DNA of 64,000 nucleotides from Vibrio tubiashii ATCC 19109 (GTDB lineage Bacteria; Pseudomonadota; Gammaproteobacteria; Enterobacterales; Vibrionaceae): NCBI RefSeq assembly GCF_000772105.1, contig NZ_CP009355.1, positions 1,674,001 to 1,738,000 of the forward strand, read 5' to 3'. Shown piece by piece: positions 36,908 to 47,191 of this stretch (position 1 is its first letter; each line of letters starts with the position of its first letter). The notes under the pieces were generated by a model. It saw only the letters and a program-made list of their open reading frames with translations, ran no database searches and was not told where the DNA came from. The position numbers and the translations under genes were made by a program.

Positions 36908-37902
36908 GCGATCATCATTGTTTCAGGCATACCTAGCCCTGTTATTTTGTTCAACGCTTTTATCATGGCGTAAGTCTCGCCAACTTGGCCATTGTAATTT
37001 CTTAAGCTTAGCGTCCCACCGAGCAGTTTCTTTACACGGAACATCGCCGTTTCTGAGAGTGAACGTTTATGGTAGCCGTACTTCTTTTTCCAATGCTTAT
37101 TTGAACCATATAGCTACTGGCAACCGACTGCTAAGTTACGAGGATGACCTTGTTCCCAGAAGGCTGCGCCTTCTCTTGGTGGAATGAGTGCTGTGGCTCG
37201 TTTGATGCGAATGGCTTCGTGGCACAATCTTGTGTCATAAGCACCATCACCAGATATCTCTACAATTCTTCGGCGAGTTTGTTTGAGCAAATTGGGGAGC
37301 GCTTCACCGTCATTCACATTCGATAAACTTAACTCAGCGGCAATGATTTCATGCGTGTCTGTATCGACCGCTAAATGTAACTTTCGCCAGACACGACGCT
37401 TCCCGTCAGTGCCATGCTTTTTTACCTTCCATTCACCCTCACCGAAGACCTTTAGCCCCGTCGCATCAATGGCCAAATGCTGGATTGTTCCTTTAGTTTT
37501 TGTCTTGAACGCGACGTTGACCGTTTTAGCTCGTTTGCTAATGCATGAATAATGAGGGCATGACAACGGTAGTTGAGCGAGCTTAAAAATAGAGTTAATG
37601 AACCCTTGAAGACCTCTCAACGGCAGTGAAAATACACGCTTAACAATAAGAGCCGTCGTAATCGCTAAGTCACTAAACAAGCGAGGTCTTCCACGGTTCC
37701 CCTGCTTGATTTGCGTCCATTGCTGAACGGCCTCTTCATCAATCCAAAATGTCAGTGAACCGCGATTGATTAAAGCTTGGTTATAGTGTTTCCAATTGGT
37801 TGTCTTGTAGCGAGGCTTGGCCATTGGTCTAAGTGTTTGAGTGAACCTAGCTGATCAGATCGTGGGTTACTGAATTAGTTCCCTGATTTAGGAAACAAAG
37901 CC
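36850..37902 (-). mobile_element. IS5-family (IS903-type) insertion sequence, 1053 bp
   Basis: Both ends read GGCTTTGTTTCCTAA inward, a perfect 15-base terminal inverted repeat typical of the IS903 group, and the length fits. One transposase gene fills it. The 9 bases at each side (CCTTGAAAC and ACGCTATTC) are not a target duplication. Different broken genes flank the two ends, so DNA was deleted or rearranged at this element after insertion. Confidence 0.92.
36904..37824 (-). pseudogene. IS903-type transposase with an internal amber stop
   Basis: The full frame of 307 codons encodes a DDE transposase. The first Asp is in LAIDATGLKVFGEGEW (about residue 117) and the second in ISGDGAYDT (about 192). 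A TAG at 37114-37116 replaces codon 237, right after AVGCQ. The frame then resumes without a shift as LYGSNKHWKKKYGYHKRSLSETAMF and runs to MPETMMIA. The catalytic Glu (in SLSETAMF) lies after the stop, so the truncated protein cannot transpose unless the stop is suppressed. Confidence 0.9.
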
Positions 37903-37904
37903 AC

Positions 37905-38090
37905 GCTATTCTCGCCGTGACTGCATCGCTGGGGGTTAGCGTAATTGCAGAAGGTGTTGAAACCAGAGAGCAGCAACATTTTTTAGAACAGCGGGGTTGC
38001 AAACATTATCAAGGATATTTATTCGGACGACCAACTTTTTTGATCGACTGCAGCAGCATTTTAAATTTAGATATCACTGACCCCGTATAG
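37905..38090 (+). pseudogene. C-terminal remnant of an EAL-domain protein
   Basis: Immediately past the IS end an open frame of 61 codons with no start encodes the last part of an EAL phosphodiesterase domain: [19 protein letters not shown] and [13 protein letters not shown]. These are the conserved loop-6 to C-terminal motifs. The stop is a TAG at 38088. Everything before this, including the EAL motif itself, is gone, so the gene is dead. It shows that a cyclic di-GMP phosphodiesterase gene once stood here. Confidence 0.9.
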
Positions 38091-38271
38091 CGCATGCTAT
38101 GTTTATTGGGAGTGAGTGGAATCACGCCCCTAAAAAATCTAATGTGTATTACTTTTGTTAGTTCAATAACCCTAAGCCAATTTTGTCCACCAACTTTTCA
38201 GATCTTCCTGAACCCTACTAAATGTGACTGCCAAACTTCATGTTGACCCAAAACACTTAGAGGAGGTCATC

Positions 38272-38868
38272 ATGAGGAAGTTATCTACTGCAAAATGCAG
38301 TGGCATCAAAAGGCCGTTTAAGCTTGAAGAGATCTGGCGGATCAGAACTAGGCTGGAGATTGAAAATAATCTGATGCAGCTCGCACTGCTGAACTTGGCG
38401 ATAGACAGCAAGTTAAGAGCGAGTGATTTGCTAAAGCTACACGTTTACGATGTTTCTTCGCAAGGAGTTATCTATGAAAGGGTTCAGTGCATCCAGCAAA
38501 AAACTGGCACCGACGTCCACTATGAGATTACTCCGAGAACACAACAAAGCATTAGCCGATGGATCTTTGCAGCATCCTTAGAGGCAAGCAGTTTTCTATT
38601 CCCGAGTAACCGACGCTTTGGACAACCTATCAGCTACTCTTTCTATCGTTCAATCATTAGGAGTTGGGCTACTAAACTGGGATTGAATGCCGACTATTAC
38701 GGTACTCATTCCATGCGCCGAACCAAAGCGACTTTAATCTATGCCAGAACGAAAAACATCAGAGCTGTACAGATCTTACTTGGACACTCGAAGCTAGATA
38801 ACACTATTCGATACCTTGGCGTAGAGCTAGAAGATGCTCTGAGGTTGTCTGAGAAAACAGATTGCTGA
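38272..38868 (+). CDS. Short tyrosine recombinase (catalytic domain only)
   Basis: A 198-residue tyrosine recombinase/integrase that lacks the usual N-terminal core-binding domain. Start at 38272 follows AGGAGG. Catalytic residues: Arg in SKLRASDLLKLHV (about 52), His and Arg in HSMRRTKATLIYAR (about 147-150), His in LLGHSKLDNT (about 170) and the nucleophile Tyr in IRYLG (about 180). A Lys lies in the QQKTGTD beta-hairpin. Short forms like this occur singly or in sets in mobile islands of Vibrio. No attachment site repeat was found nearby. A terminator follows. Confidence 0.88.
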   Translation: MRKLSTAKCSGIKRPFKLEEIWRIRTRLEIENNLMQLALLNLAIDSKLRASDLLKLHVYDVSSQGVIYERVQCIQQKTGTDVHYEITPRTQQSISRWIFAASLEASSFLFPSNRRFGQPISYSFYRSIIRSWATKLGLNADYYGTHSMRRTKATLIYARTKNIRAVQILLGHSKLDNTIRYLGVELEDALRLSEKTDC

Positions 38869-38883
38869 CAGACAGGAGCTGTA

Positions 38884-38916
38884 ACAGGCTTTTCTTCTGA
38901 AAAGCCTGTGCCCCTT
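38884..38916 (+). terminator. Rho-independent terminator
   Basis: ACAGGCTTTTC and GAAAAGCCTGT form a perfect 11-bp stem with a 4-base loop, 16 bases after the recombinase stop. The T-run is weak. Confidence 0.7.
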
Positions 38917-38977
38917 TATTAGTTAGCGTAACCATATATTCCTTGTAACAAAGCAAAGCCATCCTTCGATTGACACT

Positions 38978-39451
38978 CTATCGTTTCAATATCTCAAGTA
39001 TTTGCTTCCCATCACTGTGCATGCCCTCGTAAGCACCAAAGATACTTGGATATTGCATAGGAACAGCTGTTACAAGTGTCTGAAGCAGCGAGAAGTACAA
39101 TCCAAAGTTTATGCAATAACTTAGTAGGTATGGAAGTTGAAACTTGGATGCGAAGTAAAGCAATGTACACATCCCGAGAGAAGTTAGTGGTCCCATTGCA
39201 AGTGAAATGACTCTCTCTTTAGATGAGCATCTAGAGGATATCTCAGAGTAGCCTACATGCATTGGAACTTTGGTCGATGATATAGATAAGTTACCCCAAT
39301 TCAACGTCCTGACGTCTGAACCCAACCCTAACACTATTTTCACCGGATACCCTTTAAGTAGCTGTGGCAGTGCATGTCCCAACTCGTGAGCGAGTGTAAG
39401 TGCCGGCGTTATCACAACAAGGCCTAAGATAATTCCGATGATTTCAATCAT
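38978..39451 (-). CDS. M50-like membrane metalloprotease
   Basis: A compact 157-residue protein resembling site-2 proteases. The zinc motif AHELGHALP sits in the first membrane helix (about residues 21-29), and MHSDGKQILEI (about 144) matches the conserved N/HxxDG that gives the third ligand. There are two or three further hydrophobic helices (SLAMGPLTSLGMCTLLYF, YLLSYCINFGLYFSLLQTLV). Known M50 enzymes cleave membrane-anchored factors, but this one is much shorter than RseP. AGGACA precedes the ATG. It lies beside the recombinase, in an accessory stretch, and its substrate is unknown. Confidence 0.8.
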   Translation of the reverse strand: MIEIIGIILGLVVITPALTLAHELGHALPQLLKGYPVKIVLGLGSDVRTLNWGNLSISSTKVPMHVGYSEISSRCSSKERVISLAMGPLTSLGMCTLLYFASKFQLPYLLSYCINFGLYFSLLQTLVTAVPMQYPSIFGAYEGMHSDGKQILEILKR

Positions 39452-39761
39452 AGCGTGTCCTGTTCATTATTTTCCGTTTGTTTATTGCGCAACCGATGGT
39501 AGCAAGTTCTTTTTCTAAACAAAGTGCTGAGAGATAAACGGCAATATGGGGGAGTTAATGAACCTATTTCATGACGAATGGATGACTTTGGGATAGGAAA
39601 AACTATCTAGGAATAGTTAAATTAGAAAAAGTACTGACTCACTCTTGTCCAAATACTAGCTAAACAACCGTATTCAAGAACAAGAGTAAATGGAATTTTG
39701 CTAAAGGTGTGTCGATAATGACACCGACACACCTTTTCGTTTTTGGAGTTAGGAACAAACT
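39452..39761. other. Intergenic region, 310 bp, with one large hairpin
   Basis: Contains the M50 gene promoter and, at 39703-39736, a perfect 12-bp stem (AAAGGTGTGTCG and complement) with a 10-base loop, 26 bases past the 6-phospho-beta-glucosidase stop; T-runs are better on the plus strand. Nothing else is evident. Confidence 0.5.
39703..39747. terminator. Hairpin at the end of the glucosidase gene
   Basis: A 12-bp perfect stem followed on the plus strand by TTTTCGTTTTT. It lies where the minus-strand glucosidase transcript would end, though the T-run favours the plus strand. Confidence 0.5.
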
Positions 39762-41156
<1,395 letters not shown>

Positions 41157-41351
41157 CTAAATCAGCATTAACATCTGCCAATCATTGTAGAGATGAAACG
41201 AGGAACAAATGAGGTCTGATTGATTAGCCGTTGTTTCCTATTTTTGCCGAAATTACAGTGGATAATTTTCATCATTTCGAGACCTTAACGACAACATTCA
41301 CCCAGTGCACATATTATGCTTACTGTAGGATATTCAGAAGAGGACACGATT

Positions 41352-41771
41352 ATGAACTACCGGCATATTCTTGTTGCCCTAGAGCTTGAGGAAGAGACTA
41401 AAGCTCTTATTGACAGGGCCGTTTACTTGGCAAAATTAACCGACGCGCAAATCTCTTTTATCCATATTGATGGCTCACATGGTGAAATTTATCCAGAGTT
41501 AGTCGATTTAAAAGATAGCCCCGATCAACAACCCTTAGGTGAGAGAGCCATCGAACAAATTATCGCTTTTGAAGAGTATAGTCCGCTTACAATCAGACAG
41601 ATATTTGTGGGCACTGGCGAACTGGCTGACAAGCTCAAAAACACCATAGAAGACAACAATGTCGATTTATTAATCTGTGGTCATCACCATGATTTTTGGA
41701 GCAAAATTGTCTCTTACTCTAAGCATATTGTCGACAAGTCACCGGTTGATATTCTGGTTGTGCCTCTTTAG
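41352..41771 (+). CDS. Universal stress protein (UspA family)
   Basis: A 139-residue UspA-fold protein. It opens with MNYRHILVALELEEETKALIDRAVYLAKL, continues with ISFIHIDG and ends with LLICGHHHDFWSKIVSYSKHIVDKSPVDILVVPL, matching E. coli UspA/UspC types. The ATP-binding GxxGx9GS loop of ATP-type Usps is not seen (GHHHDFWSK), so it probably does not bind ATP. GAGGAC precedes the ATG at 41352. It has a single-gene layout with a terminator. Such proteins rise under starvation or stress. Confidence 0.9.
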   Translation: MNYRHILVALELEEETKALIDRAVYLAKLTDAQISFIHIDGSHGEIYPELVDLKDSPDQQPLGERAIEQIIAFEEYSPLTIRQIFVGTGELADKLKNTIEDNNVDLLICGHHHDFWSKIVSYSKHIVDKSPVDILVVPL

Positions 41772-41799
41772 AACGAGGGGATCACAACAATCTACTTTT

Positions 41800-41833
41800 A
41801 TGGCGAGATGATAACGCTCTCGCCATTTCTTTT
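41800..41833 (+). terminator. Rho-independent terminator of the usp gene
   Basis: ATGGCGAGA and TCTCGCCAT form a 9-bp perfect stem with a 9-base loop, followed by TTCTTTT. Confidence 0.85.
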
Positions 41834-42068
41834 AGTATCTCCTTCACTCCGAAGCCAGTTCCACATGCTGACCCTTTTATTATGGAAGTTTTATTCCATA
41901 GTGATTGGAACAATTGGCTATTTTTCTCTGTTACCAACTGCACTAAATTAGCCCCATCGACATAAGCAAGAGCGGATTTTCGATAATTGGGGCATGTTCC
42001 AGCCATACGTTAATTGTTGACGCACCGAACATCAAACCCGACTGAATTCGTAATTTTTAGATAGTTAT
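41834..42068. other. Non-coding stretch before the inverted-repeat element
   Basis: A 74-codon minus-strand frame crosses this stretch but has no start signal or known motif. Nothing else is seen. Confidence 0.35.
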
Positions 42069-42227
42069 ACCAATTAGGATAAGTAGATGTTCAGATAATT
42101 GCGCAGGAAAAATCGCTTAGAGCAAGGCATAGATTGAAGCTAGCTAGTTATTCTACCTACAAAATCTATAACGTAGCTATCAGCGATTTTAACCAGCAAG
42201 AATGTTCAGATACTTATTCTGATTGGT
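42069..42227. repeat. MITE-like imperfect inverted-repeat element, 159 bp
   Basis: The left arm starts ACCAATTAGGATAAGTAG and ends in AAAAATCGCT. The complement of the right arm starts ACCAATCAGAATAAGTAT and ends in AAAATCGCT, so the two arms match over about 48 bases with a few differences. The inner part has a second, weaker symmetry (GCATAGATT, AATCTATAAC). No gene is inside. Such foldback elements are scattered in Vibrio genomes and can be transcribed. It ends 4 bases before the nitroreductase ribosome site. Confidence 0.7.
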
Positions 42228-42240
42228 TTTAGGAGCCAAC

Positions 42241-42900
42241 ATGACTCATCCAATCATCAAAGACTTAAACACTCGTTACACAGCGAAAAAATACGACGCG
42301 ACAAAACGTATTTCTGCAGAAGATATGCAAGTAATCAAAGAAGCTATCCGCTTATCTGCATCGTCAATCAACTCTCAGCCTTGGAAATTCATCGTACTTG
42401 AGAGTGATGAAGCTAAACAGCGCTTCCACAACACGTTTGCCAACATGCACCAGTTCAACCAGCCGCATGCAAAAGAAGCATCACACACTATTTTGTTTGC
42501 TCATAACCCGCACTTTACTAAAGAGCAATACGCAAAAGTTGTCGATGCAGAAGTAACTTCTGGACACTTGCCAGCAGAGCGTTACAACGACATGCTAAAC
42601 GGTGCTTACGGTTTTGCTGAGCTAAATACAGATGAAACTGGCTTTAACGGTAACTGGACTAAAGCTCAAACCTATATCGCTTTGGGCAACACGCTGCACA
42701 CTCTTGCGCGTATGGGCATTGCATCTACTCCAATGGAAGGGGTTGACCCTGAGCTAATCGGAGAAGTCTTCAAAGATGAGCTAGACGGTTACGTGTGTGA
42801 TTTTGCTTTGGCTATGGGTTACCACAAAGAAGGTGAAGACTATAACCACGGTTTGCCAAAAGCTCGTCTTCCAATGGATGACGTAATCACCACCCTTTAG
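42241..42900 (+). CDS. Nitroreductase-family NAD(P)H oxidoreductase
   Basis: A 219-residue FMN flavoprotein of the NfsB-like nitroreductase family, which reduces nitro compounds and quinones in the cytoplasm. The FMN-binding blocks are RYTAKKYDATKRIS (about residues 11-24), ASSINSQPWKFIVLES (about 40) and, near the end, GEDYNHGLPKARLPMDDVI. AGGAG (42231-42235) fits the ATG at 42241; the frame's earlier start lies in the inverted-repeat element. It is followed 42 bases later by an ABM-domain protein, probably on one transcript, a common pair in quinone or aldehyde stress units. Confidence 0.9.
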   Translation: MTHPIIKDLNTRYTAKKYDATKRISAEDMQVIKEAIRLSASSINSQPWKFIVLESDEAKQRFHNTFANMHQFNQPHAKEASHTILFAHNPHFTKEQYAKVVDAEVTSGHLPAERYNDMLNGAYGFAELNTDETGFNGNWTKAQTYIALGNTLHTLARMGIASTPMEGVDPELIGEVFKDELDGYVCDFALAMGYHKEGEDYNHGLPKARLPMDDVITTL

Positions 42901-42942
42901 GGTCTATTGATCTAGTAACTAACCAAGAGAATGACATCAACC

Positions 42943-43233
42943 ATGACAAAGTTAACCATCATCGCCAATATCATTGCTAAAGACGGTCAAGTAGAGCTAG
43001 TAAAATCTGAGCTAATCAAGTTAATCGACAAGACTCGTGTTGAGCAGGGTTGTATTAACTATGACTTGCACCAAGACAATCAAAACCCAGCTCACTTTGT
43101 ATTCCACGAGAACTGGGAGTCAGAAGCCGCGCTTGATGAACACTTGGCAAGCGAGCATATTGCGGCATACTCAGCAGCGGTAGAGGGCGCGATCGAGAGT
43201 TTTACCCTCAACAAGATGACGCACATTGCGTAA
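42943..43233 (+). CDS. ABM-domain (antibiotic biosynthesis monooxygenase) protein
   Basis: A 96-residue ferredoxin-like monooxygenase-fold protein. IIANIIAKDGQVELVKSELIKLIDKTRVEQGCINYDLHQDNQNPAHFVFHENWESEAALDEHLASEHI is the full ABM pattern, ending in the conserved His. Relatives oxidise quinols (YgiN type) or bind small aromatic molecules as dimers. It follows the nitroreductase gene and precedes a LysR gene on the same strand. The start could also be the ATG at 42931; the AAGAGA lies between good spacings. Confidence 0.85.
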   Translation: MTKLTIIANIIAKDGQVELVKSELIKLIDKTRVEQGCINYDLHQDNQNPAHFVFHENWESEAALDEHLASEHIAAYSAAVEGAIESFTLNKMTHIA

Positions 43234-43277
43234 TCGAGGATAATAGGCGGTGTTTTTTCCAACCGGAGCTCCGCCTT

Positions 43278-44150
43278 ATGAATGTCACTCACCTCAAAGC
43301 ACTATTACTTGCCATCGAGCTGGGGTCGATTTCCGCTGCGGCGCGTAAGTTAGGTAAAAAACAATCTCAGGTCAGCCAGTGGATCTCTGACCTTGAGATT
43401 GATTTAGGTGTCAGCTTTTTCGATCGAACAGGCAACAAAAGCACCCTAAGTGCTCAAGGTGAACAACTACTCCCTTCCCTAACTCATACCCTTGCGCAAC
43501 TTGATAAACTCAACCATCGAGCAGCAGCACTTAGCCAAGGAGAGCCATCGTCCATTCGCATCGGACTTGAGCACTATATTCCTGAGTCCCCGTTAACCAA
43601 GGCAATCACTACTCTGTTTCAACTGCCTAACTTGTGCCTAGAGATTTACCGAGCAGAGTTTCAAGAACTCAGCGAAGATCTGCACAATGGCGACACAGAT
43701 ATCGTCATCCGCCATGAATCAGGACAGCTGCATCAAACTGAAATGGAATACGCTAAATTAGGCTGCTATCAAGAAGGCTTGGTCTGCCATCGTTCGCTGC
43801 CTCTAACGCAATCGCAACCTATCTCTGTTGATGATTTAAGCCTGTTCAAAGAGTTGATTTGGGGGGAGCTTGGAGAAGAAGAGGGAGAAGGATTTAGCCC
43901 CGACTATGCCGTGATCAATGATCTAACGCTACTCATTCGATTGCTAGAAAACGGCCAAGGATTTGCGTTCTTGCCTCTTGATAATCTCCATCAACAGCTT
44001 AAATCGGGCTCTCTCGTCGCTCTTGACTCTGATTTTGAGCAAAGCGCTATCCCACGTCGTGTTGAAATAAACTGGCGTTCCGGCCTCACATTATCAGAGA
44101 CCGGAAACAAGGTGATTGAGGCGATTAAAAACCTGCACCAATTTAGATAA
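43278..44150 (+). CDS. LysR-family transcriptional regulator
   Basis: A 290-residue LysR regulator. The helix-turn-helix is at about residues 1-60 (LLLAIELGSISAAARKLGKKQSQVSQWISDLEIDLGVSFFDR); the KKQSQVSQWI recognition helix is more polar than usual. The effector domain begins near 90 (SIRIGLEHYIPES). It is 44 bases downstream of the ABM gene on the same strand and probably controls the nitroreductase-ABM pair. It converges on the amidohydrolase gene with 9 bases between stops. Confidence 0.9.
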   Translation: MNVTHLKALLLAIELGSISAAARKLGKKQSQVSQWISDLEIDLGVSFFDRTGNKSTLSAQGEQLLPSLTHTLAQLDKLNHRAAALSQGEPSSIRIGLEHYIPESPLTKAITTLFQLPNLCLEIYRAEFQELSEDLHNGDTDIVIRHESGQLHQTEMEYAKLGCYQEGLVCHRSLPLTQSQPISVDDLSLFKELIWGELGEEEGEGFSPDYAVINDLTLLIRLLENGQGFAFLPLDNLHQQLKSGSLVALDSDFEQSAIPRRVEINWRSGLTLSETGNKVIEAIKNLHQFR

Positions 44151-44159
44151 TGCGAGTGG

Positions 44160-45836
44160 TTACTGCTGCTCTAAATCAAACACTATCTTACCTTTTAGGA
44201 TCGTCATCCAAATATCAGTGGACTTGATTTTCTCTGGTGAAAGTTGGGTAATATCATGAGAAAGCACTGCAAAATCAGCCGACTTACCTAGCTCTATCGA
44301 GCCCGTTACCTCATCAATACCTAGACTAGCAGCGGCATTAATCGTATAAGCCTCTATGGCGTCTTTAACGCTCGGTAAACCTGTTTTTCCCATAATCACA
44401 CTGTTAGCGATCCCCACCAGAGGGTTGATGTCGTGAACGTTCCAGTCACTGCTTAACGATACGTTAGCACCTGTATCGAAGATAGCTTTTAGGTTCATCA
44501 AGGCTCTTGTACGTTTAGCGCCTAAGAAGGCTTCTGCCCACTGGTGATCGTGGTAAGCGACGTAATCAGAGCCGACTTGGAAGTCCGCAGTTACATCTAA
44601 TTTAGCAAAACGTGGCACATCTTTAGAATTGACTAACTCAACGTGAGTTAGGGTGTAATCTTTATCGCCACCTTGGCCGCGCATTGCTTCGATCGCGTTC
44701 AATGACTCGCGAATCGCTCCATCACCAATCGCATGGATATGAGCACCATAGCCAATCTTGTCTAGGGCTTTTAACCACGTCTCCATCGCTTGTGGTGGAA
44801 TGTAGTTAATGCCATACGGTTCATCTGAAATATAGGTATCAAGATAAGGTGCGAGCGTCTTGGCGGTACCATTAACCAAAATACCATCGCTGTACATTTT
44901 GACTTGATCAACCAGCAACAACCCTGACGTATCCGCAGAATATATCTCGCTTAAGAACGATAACTGAGGCTGCATACTGTCCGTTGGGTAAATCCAAGGT
45001 CTAAGTGAAACACGCGCCGTCAGATCCCCGCGCTTCTCTGCTTCTTGCCATACGTCATACCAGCCGCGCTTCCAATATAAGCGACCATCACCAATCGTAG
45101 TAATACCATGCGCTCTAGCTTCTTCTAGCCCGGCCATAAGCCCTTCATAGCTTTGATCAAACTGTTCTTCTAAGCTGTTCCAAGCCATTTCCATCACGAT
45201 ATCACCCGCATTATCAAACAAAATGCCATTAAGCACACCGGTGTACTCATCCTTTAGGATCTTACCACCTTGTGGCTCAGGTGAGCTTTTAGTGATACCA
45301 GCGAGCTCTAAAGCCACCGAGTTAACCCACATAGAGTGAGACGTTTGCTCCATAATAATGACTGGCTGATCTGGAAAAACGGAATCAATCACTTCAAGTG
45401 GGGTTCTCTGATTATCTTCTGCAAGAAGCGCTTCTATTGAAAAGCCGTAACCCATCACCCACTCCCCCTTGGTCGCGTCTTTGCGACACGCCTTAAGGTA
45501 TGGGATTTGATCCTCTAGTCCTGCATCCATGCTCACTTCGCACTGCCCGCCCGCCTCTGATGCTGCTTCAAAGACATGGTTATGGTTATCGACAAAACCA
45601 GGCATTACATAGGCACCTTCTAAGTCGATCACTTCGGTATAACGATTGGTGAATTTATCTGATTCAGCGTTTTGGCCAATATAAAGAATTTTTCCGTTGG
45701 CGATGGCGATCGAATCTGCCGATTGGTGACCATAAATCTTGGCGTTAGTTAACACCATATCCGCACTGTCTGCTGCAAAAGTATGAGTACTCATTGATAA
45801 GCTCGCGAGTAATGTCAGAGTGAAAGCTCGTTTCAT
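44160..45836 (-). CDS. Exported YtcJ-type amidohydrolase
   Basis: A 558-residue metal-dependent amidohydrolase with a signal peptide (about residues 1-21, ending TFA). The metal motif is DNHNHVFEA (about 82), the zinc His lies in HIHAIGDGAIRESLNAIE (about 358), and the C-terminal GKSADFAVLSHDI closes the small domain. It resembles the enzyme at 34613-36307 in plan, but motif details differ (DNHNH against DSHIH), so the two probably have different substrates. It is monocistronic. No regulator is obvious. Confidence 0.9.
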   Translation of the reverse strand: MKRAFTLTLLASLSMSTHTFAADSADMVLTNAKIYGHQSADSIAIANGKILYIGQNAESDKFTNRYTEVIDLEGAYVMPGFVDNHNHVFEAASEAGGQCEVSMDAGLEDQIPYLKACRKDATKGEWVMGYGFSIEALLAEDNQRTPLEVIDSVFPDQPVIIMEQTSHSMWVNSVALELAGITKSSPEPQGGKILKDEYTGVLNGILFDNAGDIVMEMAWNSLEEQFDQSYEGLMAGLEEARAHGITTIGDGRLYWKRGWYDVWQEAEKRGDLTARVSLRPWIYPTDSMQPQLSFLSEIYSADTSGLLLVDQVKMYSDGILVNGTAKTLAPYLDTYISDEPYGINYIPPQAMETWLKALDKIGYGAHIHAIGDGAIRESLNAIEAMRGQGGDKDYTLTHVELVNSKDVPRFAKLDVTADFQVGSDYVAYHDHQWAEAFLGAKRTRALMNLKAIFDTGANVSLSSDWNVHDINPLVGIANSVIMGKTGLPSVKDAIEAYTINAAASLGIDEVTGSIELGKSADFAVLSHDITQLSPEKIKSTDIWMTILKGKIVFDLEQQ

Positions 45837-46117
45837 TGGCTTGTTCCTTTTTATTCTTCCCTAACGCTTCTCAGTATAGGGTGAGTGAATACGCATAGCC
45901 TAACAAGTGATTAGATTGATAGAAAAATAGTCACTATCAGAGAATTGGGATAGTCAGTTTGAACTGCTCCCAGATTCTTTTTAGATTTTTATCGCAATTG
46001 ATCTAAGTAGCTGCCAAAGTAAGTAGATAAAAATAAACGAGTAGATACTCACCCTGTCATCTTGGCTCTTAAAGATAAGCCCAAAGGGATGGGAGACCAG
46101 TGAAGAGATAATTATAA

Positions 46118-47182
46118 ATGGATTCAATTACTCAAGCAGCGTTAGGTGCAACAGTAGCAGGTGCCATTGCAGGCAAAAAGTGTAATGCAAAAGTGCTGTT
46201 AATCGGAGCCGCGCTAGGTACCTTACCTGATCTCGATGTCATATTAGATTATGGCGATGCAGTGCAAAACACCATTAAACACCGCGGTTTTAGTCACTCT
46301 CTGCTGGTATTATTGCCATTTTCTTGGATTGCTTCTTGGCTGTATTGTCGCTTAAAACCCGATGCTTTCTGGAATTTCTCCCGCACCTTTTTACTCACTG
46401 CGAGTGTGTTGGTCACCCACGCTCTGCTAGACGCAATGACGACTTATGGCACGCAACTTATATGGCCAATACAAGGTTACTTTTCACTCAACAGTGTATT
46501 CATCATTGACCCTATTTACACCGTACCTCTATTAGTCGCAATTGGTGTAAGCCTGTTCTCAAACTCTAGAGGTAGCAGGTGGTGTTTATCTATGCTGCTC
46601 ACCTCCACGCTTTATTTGGGGTGGGGCTATGCTTCCCAACAGGTCGTTGCGGCTCGAGTTGAAGATAACTTGGTGTCGCAAAACCTTCCTAGCCAACAAG
46701 TTCTGATTACACCAACCCCTTTTAATACGCTGTTATGGCGAGTCATTGTTATGGATGAAGGACAATACTGGGAAGGCTTAGCCTCGATATTAGACGGGCA
46801 ATCTCATATAAATTTTGTGTCACGTCCATTAGGGCAATGGCCAATGAAAGAGAAATCCGAAACATTAAAAGGGCTACAAGCTTTTGCGCATAACTACGTA
46901 AATTATCGAGTTGAAAATGACGCTTTGATTGTCACTGACCTTCGCTTGGGGATGTCAGATAACCTGCCGTTCGAATTTATCTTCGCTCATATGAATGAGA
47001 GTGGTGACTGGCGACTACTCGATACAACTAAGCGTTACCCGAGTGAAAGGAGCTTGGCGCAGATTGGTCAACTGTGGGAGCGACTAAAAGGAGATCAAAC
47101 GATTGACGCAAACTTACACACGACAGCCCCACCTGAAGATCAACCAACTCAGGAAAGCAAGGTACCATTGGGCAGTAGCTAG
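46118..47182 (+). CDS. YdjM-like membrane metal-dependent hydrolase (DUF457)
   Basis: A 354-residue inner-membrane protein of the YdjM/YfhO-like DUF457 family. The opening MDSITQAALGATVAGAIAGKKCNAKVLLIGAALGTLPDLDVILDYGD is typical, with the metal-binding pattern DLD and HRGFSHSLLV (about residues 54-64) and a later THALLDAMTTYG (about 108). About five membrane helices precede a 180-residue soluble C-terminal domain. No LexA box is seen upstream, unlike E. coli ydjM. The substrate is unknown. It converges on the alpha/beta hydrolase gene with 9 bases between stops. Confidence 0.88.
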   Translation: MDSITQAALGATVAGAIAGKKCNAKVLLIGAALGTLPDLDVILDYGDAVQNTIKHRGFSHSLLVLLPFSWIASWLYCRLKPDAFWNFSRTFLLTASVLVTHALLDAMTTYGTQLIWPIQGYFSLNSVFIIDPIYTVPLLVAIGVSLFSNSRGSRWCLSMLLTSTLYLGWGYASQQVVAARVEDNLVSQNLPSQQVLITPTPFNTLLWRVIVMDEGQYWEGLASILDGQSHINFVSRPLGQWPMKEKSETLKGLQAFAHNYVNYRVENDALIVTDLRLGMSDNLPFEFIFAHMNESGDWRLLDTTKRYPSERSLAQIGQLWERLKGDQTIDANLHTTAPPEDQPTQESKVPLGSS

Positions 47183-47191
47183 CGAGTGCGG

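Noticed and set aside
41782..42006. 74-codon minus-strand frame after the usp gene
   Set aside because: It overlaps the usp terminator, has no ribosome site and shows no motif.
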